From NCBI RefSeq assembly GCF_040436345.1, contig NC_133223.1:3411847-3475846 (forward strand): a DNA stretch of 64,000 bases. Reading direction: 5' to 3'. Source of the DNA: Pagrus major. Taxonomy: Eukaryota; Chordata; Actinopteri; Spariformes; Sparidae. The translations under genes and the position numbers were made by a program. Shown here piece by piece: positions 22,345 through 64,000 of the stretch (its first letter is position 1; each line of letters opens with the position of its first letter). The notes below the pieces were generated by a model, which made no database searches, was not told where the DNA came from, and saw only the letters and a list, made by a program, of their open reading frames with translations.

Positions 22345-22590
22345 GAAACTTGGCTTCAGAGTTAGAGCAGGTGGTCCGCATATTGGAAGATTCGTGGTTC
22401 GATCCCCAATTCTCCTAGGCTTGCACATCGAAGGATTCTCGGACAAGATACTAAACCCCATTCTGACGGCTGTTCCATCGAGGTGTGTGTGAATGGCTGA
22501 GCATAGAGATATTGTGGGGTGGTTTGGGCAAGAAGTGCTGTATTGTTCCCGATAAGTACCTTGCACAGCAGTCTCTGTCATGTGAGTATC
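22345..22590 (+). repeat. tRNA-derived SINE
   Basis: An internal RNA polymerase III promoter is visible: an A-box-like GTTAGAGCAGGTGG (about 22358) and a B box GTGGTTCGATCCCC (about 22394). The two are spaced as in tRNA genes. A tRNA-unrelated tail follows (GTGTGTGTGAATGGCTGA, GCACAGCAGTCTCTGTC). The tRNA fold itself is eroded and there is no clover-leaf anticodon arm, so this is a SINE and not a tRNA gene. Confidence 0.75.
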
Positions 22591-23429
22591 AATTTGACAG
22601 GTGTTGTAAGCAGTTGATCACCTCCAATTTTCTCAAAAGAAATGCTAAAAATGTCTGAAAACTGACAGAAATCTATGTAAACCCAAATAAATATTCAGTC
22701 ATTGTAAACCTTTTGGAATCATACACTTGCCTGCCCTGATAGACACATTTTACATCTTGAAGAGGGAGAGAGGGACTGACCCATAATGGGATGTTTGGGA
22801 GGAACTTGGACAGAAGCTTTACTAGGGTTATTATTTAACTACTCGGTAGCTCTTCTATCACTATGACAGTAATCTGACTTACCAGATGAAGACTGTTGCT
22901 AATTTGTCACCTATTCCCCCTTCCGTTATCTGCGTGTACCATTTTCAAAAATCCCCATCACTATGTGAAACAACAATGAGTTACCTTTTTGCTTTGGTGA
23001 GAACACAATTTTGCAGGGGCACTGTCACTGCATCTCAGTTAAAGTATGGGGTATGGAACTTTTGTTTCCTCGTGGTGGCGGTTAAGTCTCTCTGAAAAAG
23101 CTCTATTAAGTGGTTCACCACCCAAGAGGATTGTGATTGAGTTAAAGACATGCAAACAGGCCAAAGCATTTGTTCCCCTAACCCAGAATGAGAATTAGTG
23201 CAGCCAGACCTTTCTCTAGCCCTGACACAGCACTGTGGAGGTCTGGCTAACCGTCTTTTTAGATTACGCACACTAATGTCTATATTATCTGTAATAGCAA
23301 GGCATAATGCTATTTCAGCCTGTGTCAGGCCTTGATTGAAAATATATATGTGACGCGGTGATCGATATGCTCCTGCTCCTCTGACATTGCTACACTGAAT
23401 GATGTTTCCTGCAATGATTTAATATACTA
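22591..23429. other. Unassigned intergenic sequence
   Basis: No gene, long open frame or recognisable mobile element is visible in this stretch between the SINE and the CTCGAG-rich repeat. Confidence 0.4.
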
Positions 23430-23439
23430 CACTATCGTT

Positions 23440-23645
23440 TTGTTTTCTCAAGATCTCAAATTAATTATATCGTTATCTCGGGAAAACAACGTTTTGTTAT
23501 CTCGAGATCGCGAGAAAATTATCCCGTTATCTCGGGAAAACGGCAGTTGTTATTTCAAGATAATAACTCGAGATCTCGAGAAAACAAATGAAATTAACTC
23601 ATTATCACGGGAAAACGGAGGAAATAAAATGTATGAATGCATGGC
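23440..23645. repeat. Interspersed repeat rich in ATCTCGAGA palindromes
   Basis: Short near-palindromes (TTATCTCGGGAAAAC, TATCTCGAGATCGCGAGAAA, AACTCGAGATCTCGAGAAAA) recur four to five times, separated by AT-rich spacers. This looks like an interspersed, foldback-type repeat found in fish genomes. Its right half (23575-23635) matches the copy at 16130-16190. Confidence 0.55.
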
Positions 23646-23785
23646 CGTTTAGGGCTTCCGTAAGAGGCTACTGATAAACAAAATCTTTTTTTGTATTAAT
23701 GTATTTTCTTATACGTTACAATGAGCAATTCTGTTTTGTTACAGGTCAAAATTGACCGCATTTCATATATAAAAAGGGTTAAGTC

Positions 23786-26700
23786 TACTACATTATTATA
23801 TTTGTACTCAGTAGTCATTACTACACTATTACACGAGTACTCAGTAGTCATTACTACATATTATATTGTACTCAGTAGTCATTACTACATTATTACAGGA
23901 TTACTAAGTAGTCATTACTACACTATTACACGACTACTCAGTAGTCATTACTATATTATTATATTTGTACTCAGTAGTCATTACTACACTATTACACGAC
24001 TACTCAGTAGTCATTACTATATTATTATATTTGTACTCAGTAGTCATTACTACACTATTACACGACTACTCAGTAGTCATTACTACATATTATATTGTAC
24101 TCAGTAGTCATTACTACATTATTACAGGATTACTAAGTAGTCATTACTACATTATCATATTTGTACTCAGTAGTCATTACTATATTATCATATTTGTACT
24201 CAGTAGTCATTACTATATTATCATATTTGTACTCAGTAGTGATTACTACATTATTGTATTTGTACTCAGTAGTCATTACTACATTATCATATTTGTACTC
24301 AGTCATTACTACATTATTATATTGTACTCAGTACGCATTACTACATTGTTATATTTGTTCTCAGTAGTCATTACTACATTATTACAGGATTACTAAGTAG
24401 TCATTACTACATTATCGTATTTGTACTCAGTAGTCATTACTACATTATTATATTTGTACTCAGTAGTCCTTACTACATTATCATATTTGTACTCAGTAGT
24501 CATTACTACATTATCATATTTGAACTCAGTCATTACCACATATTATATTTGTACTCAGTCATTACTACATTATTATATTGTACTCAGTACTCATTACTAC
24601 ATTGTTATATTTGTTCTCAGTAGTCATTACTACATTATTACAGGATTACTAAGTAGTCATTACTACATTATCATATTTGTACTCAGTAGTCATTACGACA
24701 TTATCATATTTGTACTCAGTAGTCATTACGACATTATTATATTTGTACTCAGTAGTCATTACTACATTATTACATTTGTACTCAGTAGTCATCACTACAT
24801 TATTATATTTGTACTCAGTCATTACTACATTATTATATTTGTACTCAGTAGTCATTACCTCCTTATTATATTTGTACTCAGTAGTCATTACTACATTATT
24901 ACATTTGTACTCAGTAGTCATTACTACAATATATTTGTACTCAGTCATTACTACATTATTATATTTGTACTCAGTAGTCATTAGTACATTATTATATTTG
25001 TACTCAGTCATTACTACATTATACTTGTCTTCAGTAGTCATTACTACATTATTACATCTGTACTCAGTCATTACTATATTATTATATTTGTACTCAGTAG
25101 TCATTAGTACATTATAACATTTGTACTCAGTAATCATTACTACATTGTTATATTTGTACTCAGTAGTCATTACTACATTGTTATATTTGTTCTCAGTAGT
25201 CATTACTACATTATTACAGGATTACTAAGTAGTCATTACTACATTATCATATTTGTACTCAGTAGTCATTACTACATTATTATATTTGTACTCAGTAGTC
25301 ATTACTACATTATCATATTTGTACTCAGTAGTCATTACGACATTATCATATTTGTACTCAGTAGTCATTACGACATTATCATATTTGTACTCAGTAGTCA
25401 TTACGACATTATTATATTTGTACTCAGTAGTCATTACTACATTATTACATTTGTACTCAGTAGTCATCACTACATTATTATATTTGTACTCAGTCATTAC
25501 TACATTATTATATTTGTACTCAGTAGTCATTACCTCCTTATTATATTTGTACTCAGTAGTCATTACTACATTATTACATTTGTACTCAGTAGTCATTACT
25601 ACAATATATTTGTACTCAGTCATTACTACATTATTATATTTGTACTCAGTAGTCATTAGTACATTATTATATTTGTACTCAGTCATTACTACATTATACT
25701 TGTCTTCAGTAGTCATTACTACATTATTACATCTGTACTCAGTCATTACTATATTATTATATTTGTACTCAGTAGTCATTAGTACATTATAACATTTGTA
25801 CTCAGTAATCATTACTACATTGTTATATTTGTACTCAGTAGTCATTACTACATTATTATATTTGTACTCAGTAGTCATTACTACATTATTACATTTGTAC
25901 TAAGTAGTCATTACTACATTATTATATTTGTACTTAGTAGTCATTACTACATTATTATATTGGTACTCAGTCATTAGTACATTATTATATATGTACTCAG
26001 TGGTCATAACTACATTATATTTGTCTTCAGTAGTCATTACTACATTATTATATTTGTACTCAGTAGTCATTACCTCCTTATTATATTTGTACTCAGTAGT
26101 CATTACTACATTATTACATTTGTACTCAGTAGTCATTACTACAATATATTTGTACTCAGTCATTACTACATTATTATATTTGTACTCAGTAGTCATTAGT
26201 ACATTATTATATTTGTACTCAGTCATTACTACATTATACTTGTCTTCAGTAGTCATTACTACATTATTACATCTGTACTCAGTCATTACTATATTATTAT
26301 ATTTGTACTCAGTCATTACTACATTATACTTGTCTTCAGTAGTCATTACTACATTATTACATCTGTACTCAGTCATTACTATATTATTATATTTGTACTC
26401 AGTAGTCATTAGTACATTATAACATTTGTACTCAGTAATCATTACTACATTATTATATTTGTACTCAGTAGTCATTACTACATTATTATATTTGTACTCA
26501 GTAGTCATTACTACATTATCATATTTGTACTCAGTAGTCATTACGACATTATCATATTTGTACTCAGTAGTCATTACTACATTATTATATTTGTACTCAG
26601 TCATTACTATATTATTATATTTGTACTCAGTAATCATGAGTACATTCTAACATTTGTACTCAGTAGTCATTACTACATTATTATATTTGTACTCAGTAGT

Positions 26701-29700
26701 CATTACCTCCTTATTATATTTGTACTCAGTAGTCATTACTACAATATATTTGTACTCAGTCATTACTACATTATTATATTTGTACTCAGTAGTCATTAGT
26801 ACATTATTATATTTGTACTCAGTCATTACTACATTATACTTGTCTTCAGTAGTCATTACTACATTATTACATCTGTACTCAGTCATTACTATATTATTAT
26901 ATTTGTACTCAGTAGTCATTAGTACATTATAACATTTGTACTCAGTAATCATTACTACATTATTATATTTGTACTCAGTAGTCATTACTACATTATTATA
27001 TTTGTACTCAGTAGTCATTACTACATTATCATATTTGTACTCAGTAGTCATTACGACATTATCATATTTGTACTCAGTAGTCATTACTACATTATTATAT
27101 TTGTACTCAGTCATTACTATATTATTATATTTGTACTCAGTAATCATGAGTACATTATAACATTTGTACTCAGTAGTCATTACTACATTATTATATTTGT
27201 ACTCAGTAGTCATTACTACATTATTACATTTGTACTCAGTAGTCATTACTACATTATTATATTTGTACTTAGTAGTCATTACTACATTATTATATTTGTA
27301 CTCAGTCATTAGTACATTATTATATATGTACTCAGTGGTCATAACTACATTATATTTGTCTTCAGTAGTCATTACTACATTATTATATTTGTACTCAGTC
27401 GTTACTACATTATTATATTTGTACTCAGTAGTCATTACTACATTATATTTGTCTTCAGTAGTCATTAGTACATTATTATATATGTACTCAGTGGTCATAA
27501 CTACATTATTATATTTGTACTCAGTCATTACTACATTATATTTGTATTCAGTAGTCATTACTACATTATTGTATTTGTACTCAGTAGGCAATAGTACATT
27601 ATAACATTTGTACTCAGTAATCATTACTACATTATTATATTTGTACTCAGTAGTCATCACTACATTATATTTGTCTTCAGTAGTCATTACATTATTATAT
27701 TTGTACTCAGTAGTCATTACTACATTATTACATTTGTACTCAGTAGTCATTACTACATTATTATATTTGTACTCAGTCATTACTACATTATTATATTTGT
27801 ACTCAGTCATCACTACATTATTATATTTGTACTCAGTCATTACTACATTATTGTATTTGTACTCAGTAGTCATTACTACATTATTACATTTGTAGTCAGT
27901 AGTCATTACTACATTATTATATTTGTACTCAGTCATTAGTACATTATTATATATGTACTCAGTGGTCATAACTACATTATATTTGTCTTCAGTAGTCATA
28001 ACTACATTATTATATTTGTACTCAGTCATTACTACATTATATTTGTATTCAGTAGTCATTACTACATTATTGTATTTGTACTCAGTAGTCAATAGTACAT
28101 TATAACATTTGTACTCAGTAATCATTTCTACATTATTATATTTGTACTCAGTAGTCATCACTACATTATATTTGTCTTCAGTAGTCATTACATTATTATA
28201 TTTGTACTCAGTAGTCATTACTACATTATTACATTTGTACTCAGTAGTCATTACTACATTATTATATTTGTACTCAGTCATTACTACATTATTATATTTG
28301 TACTCAGTAGTCATTACTACATTATTATATTTGTACTCAGTCATCACTACATTATTATATTTGTACTCAGTCATTACTACATTATTGTATTTGTACTCAG
28401 TAGTCATTACTACATTATTGTATTTGTACTCAGTAGTCATTACTACATTATTACATTTGTAGTCAGTAGTCATTACTACATTATTATATTTGTACTCAGT
28501 CATTAGTACATTATTATATATGTACTCAGTGGTCATAACTACATTATATTTGTCTTCAGTAGTCATTACTACATTATTACATCTGTACTCAGTCATTACT
28601 ATATTATTATATTGTACTCAGTAGTCATTAGTACATTATAACATTTGTACTCAGTAATCATTACTACATTATTATATTTGTACTCAGTAGTCATTATTAC
28701 ATTATAACATTTGTACTCAGTAATCATTACTACATTATTATATTTGTACTCAGTCATTACTACATTATTATATTTGTACTCAGTAGTCATTACTACATTA
28801 TATTTGTCTTCAGTAGTCATTAGTACATTATTATATATGTACTCAGTGGTCATGACTACATTATATTTGTACTCAGTCATTACTACATTAATATATTTGT
28901 ACTCAGTAGTCATTATTACATTCTAACATTTGTACTCAGTAATCATTACTACATTATTATATTTGTACTCAGTCATTACTACATTATTATATTTGTACTC
29001 AGTAGTCATTACTACATTATATTTGTCTTCAGTAGTCATTAGTACATTATTATATATGTACTCAGTGGTCATGACTACATTATTACATTTGTAGTCAGTA
29101 GTCATTACTACATTATTATATTTGTACTCAGTCATTAGTACATTATTATATATGTACTCAGTGGTCATAACTACATTATATTTGTCTTCAGTAGTCATTA
29201 CTACATTATTACATCTGTACTCAGTCATTACTATATTATTATATTGTACTCAGTAGTCATTACTACATTATAACATTTGTACTCAGTAATCATTACTACA
29301 TTATTATATTTGTACTCAGTAGTCATTATTACATTATAACATTTGTACTCAGTAATCATTACTACATTATTATATTTGTACTCAGTCATTACTACATTAT
29401 TATATTTGTACTCAGTAGTCATTACTACATTATATTTGTCTTCAGTAGTCATTAGTACATTATTATATATGTACTCAGTGGTCATGACTACATTATATTT
29501 GTACTCAGTCATTACTACATTATTATATTTGTACTCAGTAGTCATTATTACATTCTAACATTTGTACTCAGTAATTATTACTACATTATTATATTTGTAC
29601 TCAGTCATTACTACATTATTATATTTGTACTCAGTAGTCATTACTACATTATATTTGTCTTCAGTAGTCATTAGTACATTATTATATTTGTACTCAGTAG

Positions 29701-30833
29701 TCATTACTACATTATTATATCTGTACTCAGTAGTTTTACTACATTATTATAATTGTACTCAGTAGTCATTACTACATTATATTTGTCTTCAGTAGTCATT
29801 AGTACATTATTGTATTTGTACTCAGTAGTCAATACTACATTATTATATTTGTACTCAGTCATTACTACATTATTATATTTGTACTCAGTAGTCATTACTA
29901 CATTATATTTGTCTTCAGTAGTCATTACTACATTATTATATTTGTACTCAGTCATTACTACATTATTATATTTGTACTCAGTAGTCATTACTACATTATA
30001 TTTGTCTTCAGTAGTCATTAGTACATTATTATATATGTACTCAGTGGTCATGACTACATTATATTTGTACTCAGTCATTACTACATTATTATATTTGTAC
30101 TCAGTAGTCATTATTACATTCTAACATTTGTACTCAGTAATTATTACTACATTATTATATTTGTACTCAGTCATTACTACATTATTATATTTGTACTCAG
30201 TAGTCATTACTACATTATATTTGTCTTCAGTAGTCATTACTACATTATTATATCTGTACTCAGTAGTTTTACTATATTATTATAATTGTACTCAGTAGTC
30301 ATTACTACATTATATTTGTCTTCAGTAGTCATTAGTACATTATTGTATTTGTACTCAGTAGTCAATACTACATTATTATATTTGTACTCAGTCATTACTA
30401 CATTATTATATTTGTACTCAGTAGTCATTACTACATTATATTTGTCTTCAGTAGTCATTACTACATTATTATATTTGTACTCAGTAGTCATTACTACATT
30501 ATTGTATTTGTACTCAGTAGTCAATACTACATTATATTTGTCTTCAGTAGTCATTACTACATTATTATATTTGTACTCAGTAGTCATTACTACATTATTG
30601 TATTTGTACTCAGTAGTCAATACTACATTATATTTGTCTTCAGTAGTCATTAGTACATTATTATATTTGTACTCAGTGGTCATAACTACATTATATTTGT
30701 CTTCAGTAGTCATTACTACATTATTACATCTGTACTCAGGCATTACTATATTATTATATTTGTACTCAGTAGTCATTAGTACATTATAACATTTGTACTC
30801 AGTAATCATTACTTCATTACTACACGACTACTC
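23786..30833. repeat. 7-kb minisatellite array, 33-bp unit
   Basis: A tandem array whose typical unit (for example 24424-24456) is 33 bp: TACTCAG, then the hairpin-forming AGTAGTCATTACTAC core, then an ATTATTATATTTG-like AT run. Common variants are 30 bp (loss of AGT or of TTA) and 27 bp. Dividing length by unit size gives roughly 220 units. Unit variants are arranged in higher-order blocks (see findings). Because almost all unit lengths are multiples of 3, both strands carry long open frames with an 11-residue period (VVMTTEYKYNN on -, LYSVVITTLLY on +). I regard these as chance frames. Both edges contain a variant with CACGACTACTCAG. It lies between the 3' ends of nyx and cask. Confidence 0.97.
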
Positions 30834-33800
30834 AGTATGGGTAAATGCCACGTCTAGGCTAAATCATAGCTAAATTTGGGCCCAAACCTAGCCTAGCCAT
30901 GACTTAGCTACAGCTGTTGAAGGACTACATATATACATGTAATAGATGGCCACCAAAATGTCTTCATTGCAAATCCAGCCACAGTTGGCCTATGTGTATA
31001 TACTGTCTAAAACCTCTGTTTTATTTGGCCAGATCATTAACCTGTTCCACAAGTGCATGCATGCATGTCACAGTAGTCAGTGCAATATGTCATTTTACAT
31101 TAAAGCTGCTGTATACATTGTGGCAGTTTTAGCTAAATTCCTGTCCGTTTTGCAGTCAGCAATCCCCTCCCTCCTCTTTATGTCACCACACTTTACAAAT
31201 CCTTTCTTTGCCTCTTTTTCTTCAACTTTTTTTCATTGCTTGGCCTGTTTGGCAGTATAAGTTGTCACCGGTAGACCTGGAATTGGTGGCTTTCCCTGTT
31301 CTGCCATTGCCAGTGTAGGTATCAGAACAGTAGGATCCTGCTGTCTGTGTGTTTATGAGCAGACAGGACCGCCTCCTTATGGTGTTCTCTATCCTTAAAA
31401 TTTATTTTCTCTTTTACTGCATGAGTAGTGAGAGGAGAGACATGGGTTGCTGACCAAACAATCTATCACAGTGACTACTGTTGGAATATAGTTATTCAAA
31501 ACATATTTAAATAAGAAAATAAGGCTTACAGCAGCTTTAATGTATAGAACTATTCCCATTACAATATCCTGGAAGTTTTTTGTTTGCGGTACACATTTCA
31601 TATAGTTCCATATTTTATTACTTTTTATATGAAACATAAAATGAATTGAAACGTCTTCATGTATACCACAATCTGCCTGCCAGTGCAGTATGACTTTGGG
31701 CAAATACCTTCACATTAATCAATATCTATCAAAATCTATCGATAGCCATACCATTTAAGAGGATTAAACAAATTTGTGTTTTTGACACACTGATGATGTA
31801 ACTGCATTAAAGCTGGCTGAAAACAGGGCAAAATAAGGTCTTAGATGTTCACACAGAACCCACCCAGTTTTCAATGCAAAATCTGTGTAAAATAAGCCTA
31901 AGGCTCATTTTGTGTAAAAAAAATAGATATGTCCGTTTCAACCGTTATAACCGTCAATGCCCACATACTTCCTTTAGTGATTTACTTAGGCATTGGTGTT
32001 AAGCACTACAACCACTAGAGGGCGCTGTTCAGAGTCAAAATTGGTCTGGCACGTACCTCCACTTTTCCTTTGCCACCATTCAATCTCCTTCCAGCTGTAC
32101 TGTAGTGACTGTAACATCACACAGATGTTAAAAACTCATATAACCTCTATAGATTTATATAGAAGAAATTAGATACCAGATGCCAACAAAGTTTACTGGC
32201 TTCCACATTTACTTCCTGGTTAAACGGCCAACCAACTTCATAATAATTTTGGCTAAAAGTAGGTCACACATAAATATTAATATTAGCTGGTTTTCTGTGA
32301 TAGCAAATTGTATATCTGCACACAAAAGAACTTGGTATTTGGGTTTTTGACTTTGACAAAATGACCTACAGTGTTAATTTGGGAAACTGAAATGGGCATT
32401 TTAAAAATTGCATTGTCACATTTTATACACCGAAGGATTTACTAAGAAAATAATCAGCAGATAAATCAATAATTCATTTCAGCATTAATAATTGTAATGG
32501 TTGCTGCCCTAATTTAACTACTTTCCACCACTGCTTACGCATTAAAGCTTGTAGCACATGCCCCTATGAAAGATCAATAAATAAATAAATAACTAATTTA
32601 TGATAATACAGCAAGTATATTTTAACCCATTAAAGGCCTCTGCAGTGGCTGATTTTGATGTGCTCATAGCTGGCTATTAAAACCAGAGTTCACAATCGAT
32701 AAGCAGCATTGTGAAAGCAGTTATACAGAATCACCACTGTTACACCAAGTTGGACTTGCTTTGTGTGATCTGGCTCACAAGTCTGGATTTCAGGAAGGAG
32801 ATATTGTTCAAGACACGCTTCTGTGCAGTGGAGAAGAAAACACAGACAAGCCACTCTAAGGTTAAATTTTCCAACACATAAAAGGAAATATATTTAAAAA
32901 AATGTTCATACTGAAGAACTTTGATCATTTACACAAGGGACAGCTGTATGTCAGTCTGTCATATTCATGTACATGGTTAATCATTTTCACACACTGCCTC
33001 AATTTCCTTCTCTTGTAAAGTAGTCAGCAACACTTATTCTGCAAACTGTTACACAATTTCAGAATAAAAATCAACATTTAATCTCTCATTGATTTTTAAA
33101 CTTGACCGAAACACTAACAGTCTTGGACATCACATTTCTGAAATGGCAAAAGAGGAATATGGTGAAATTGTTCCTTTTTGTGTATGACAAATCAATAAGA
33201 GAAAAATCAAGACTTTTATTTGATTTTTTTTACAAACACATCTCACTACATGGTCAATATTTTTTCTTTTCTTTCTTTTTTCTTTTTTTTTTTAATAAAT
33301 CTGTGGTTTAGAAATGTCACCCAAAATGCAAGGGATGTGCATAGGTGTCAAGTCAACTCCTGGCTCCGTCCTGATTAGTTTTTTCTTGCTTCCGTTGGCT
33401 GAGTTCAGTCTTCCAGACAGCTGGAATGTTTTTTTAAATATAGATATTTGTCTTTTCTTTCTTGGAGGTTTACGGAGGGATACTGGGAACACTGACTGAC
33501 TTAAAGCATGGAAGCTTGCAAATGTCCACATGCATGATAACCTCATTCAAATCTCAAAAACATTTATGGATTTATTTAGAAGAGACAGTACCTGGTTGGT
33601 AGGTAGGTAGGTAGGTAGGTAGGTAGGTAGGTAGGCAGGCAGAAGATGCGTATGTGTGTGCATGGTCATACTATAACTGTACTTAAGACTGACAATAGGA
33701 TGAAGTCATGAGAGGATGTAACCTAACATAACAGTTTAGAAAGGAACAGGGACAAACATAAAGTGAGGATATGACATGACCTATAGATGAGAAGACATTG

Positions 33801-34349
33801 CAGTGTGTTTTGTGTGCTTTTACTTCAGTCTCCTGATCTACAGAATATCCACTGACAGTGTCTTTCTACAGATGATTTAGTAATACAACACCCAACAGGA
33901 CTACAGTTTGATAGGAAGGTTGTGGTGGAGACATGGAGAGCTAGCAGTGCATCGATATTGGAGGACGGGTAACAGTACTGTCTCTTTAAAACAAACATCT
34001 ACAAAAATGTTGCCTCCTAGCTAGTACAGACATGACAATATTCACTTTTATTTACTGTTTTTATACAACACTATGACTAGGTTGTCTGTCAGGGCAGGAG
34101 CCTAATAACTGGCCACTGCAGGTTGGTTGTGCAGCGTTCAAAAGGATCTGGTTGAATCCTGTGTTCGCTTTCACAGTAGACTGAAGGGGTTTTCCATCAA
34201 GTGCAGTGTAGGGAGAGGTTTGCCATTGTCTTGTGTTAGTTGCTGTTTCATTGATTCGTATTTTGAAAAGGGAATGATGGGAGTTTGGCCGAGGTGTCGT
34301 TGCTGGGAGGAAAGGAGGAGGTGAAGGTGGTGGAGGTCAGGGCAACAGG
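30834..34349. other. Intergenic sequence and probable cask 3' untranslated region
   Basis: No coding gene is visible. The right-hand part should be the 3' untranslated region of cask, transcribed on the - strand. AATAAA signals on that strand (TTTATT on +) occur near 34048 and 33214; I cannot choose between them. An (AGGT)n microsatellite and a long T-rich stretch (33255-33295) are present. Confidence 0.45.
33597..33641. repeat. (AGGT)n microsatellite
   Basis: About ten tandem AGGT units, ending in AGGC copies; within the presumed cask 3' untranslated region. Confidence 0.95.

Positions 34350-64000
<29,651 letters not shown>

Noticed and set aside
22345..22420. tRNA gene
   Set aside because: A and B boxes are present but the clover-leaf is eroded and a SINE tail follows.
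26647..28596. 649-codon open frame with MTTEYKYNNVV repeats
   Set aside because: It is produced by the 33-bp tandem array; the opposite strand is equally open, there is no promoter or splice context, and residues merely mirror the DNA unit.
23786..30833. CRISPR-like regular repeats
   Set aside because: Units are contiguous without unique spacers and the context is a vertebrate genome; it is a minisatellite.
30917..31260. Short open frames just right of the array
   Set aside because: No domain, no good start context, and overlapping frames of similar length in the same stretch; consistent with chance.

Overview
The window looks like chromosomal DNA from a ray-finned fish, probably a percomorph. 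Coding exons are split by introns with GT/AG borders. The background is AT-rich and full of (CA)n/(GT)n microsatellites. Interspersed repeats belong to families typical of teleosts: several Tc1-like transposons, a Harbinger element, L2/Rex-type and L1-type LINEs, tRNA-derived SINEs and MITEs. Two host genes are clearly recognisable and converge tail to tail. These are nyx (nyctalopin, + strand, about 16.4-20.7 kb) and the 3' half of cask (calcium/calmodulin-dependent serine protein kinase, a MAGUK scaffold, - strand, 34.35-62.99 kb and continuing upstream beyond the window). NYX and CASK are also neighbours on human Xp11.4, so the order is conserved synteny.

Region by region. 1-6.8 kb is a transposon cluster: a full-length Tc1-like element with a frameshifted transposase (29-1603), remnants of two further Tc1/mariner-type families (1.7-2.9 kb), and a 3.8-kb Harbinger element (2931-6759) that still shows both of its genes, a HARBI1-like nuclease (+, broken) and a Myb/SANT-like coiled-coil protein (-). 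6.8-16.4 kb is repeat-rich sequence upstream of nyx. It holds microsatellites, a deleted Tc1-like element (9056-10189), an L1 ORF1 scrap (about 11 kb), another Tc1 split by a LINE insertion (11.84-13.8 kb), a peroxiredoxin retropseudogene (about 14.04-14.53 kb) flanked by LINE pieces, and an L2-type LINE 3' end (15.15-16.02 kb). 16.4-20.7 kb is nyx, with three exons reading through to a complete leucine-rich-repeat protein of about 471 residues.

20.7-34.3 kb lies between the convergent genes. It holds a SINE, a restriction-site-like CTCGAG-rich repeat, and a roughly 7-kb tandem array (23.79-30.83 kb) of units of about 33 bp. Nearly all unit lengths are multiples of 3, which creates long spurious open frames on both strands. 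34.35-64 kb is cask. Thirteen exons encode, in transcript order, the segment before the PDZ, the PDZ domain, a variable linker, the SH3 domain, the hook and the guanylate-kinase-like domain. Together they give 1467 in-frame bases (488 codons plus stop). Its introns hold an L2-type LINE, an L1 ORF2 fragment, a possible solo LTR, a long GAA/TTC tract, a TTAA-flanked palindromic MITE, a non-autonomous hAT element with a near-perfect 8-bp target duplication, and an intron bounded at both ends by GT repeats.

Functionally the two host genes are both neuronal. Nyctalopin organises the postsynaptic signalling complex of retinal ON bipolar cells. CASK is a synaptic scaffold. All else appears to be repeat-derived. 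I found no structural RNA gene and no convincing new multi-gene system. The strongest unexplained object is the 7-kb array.
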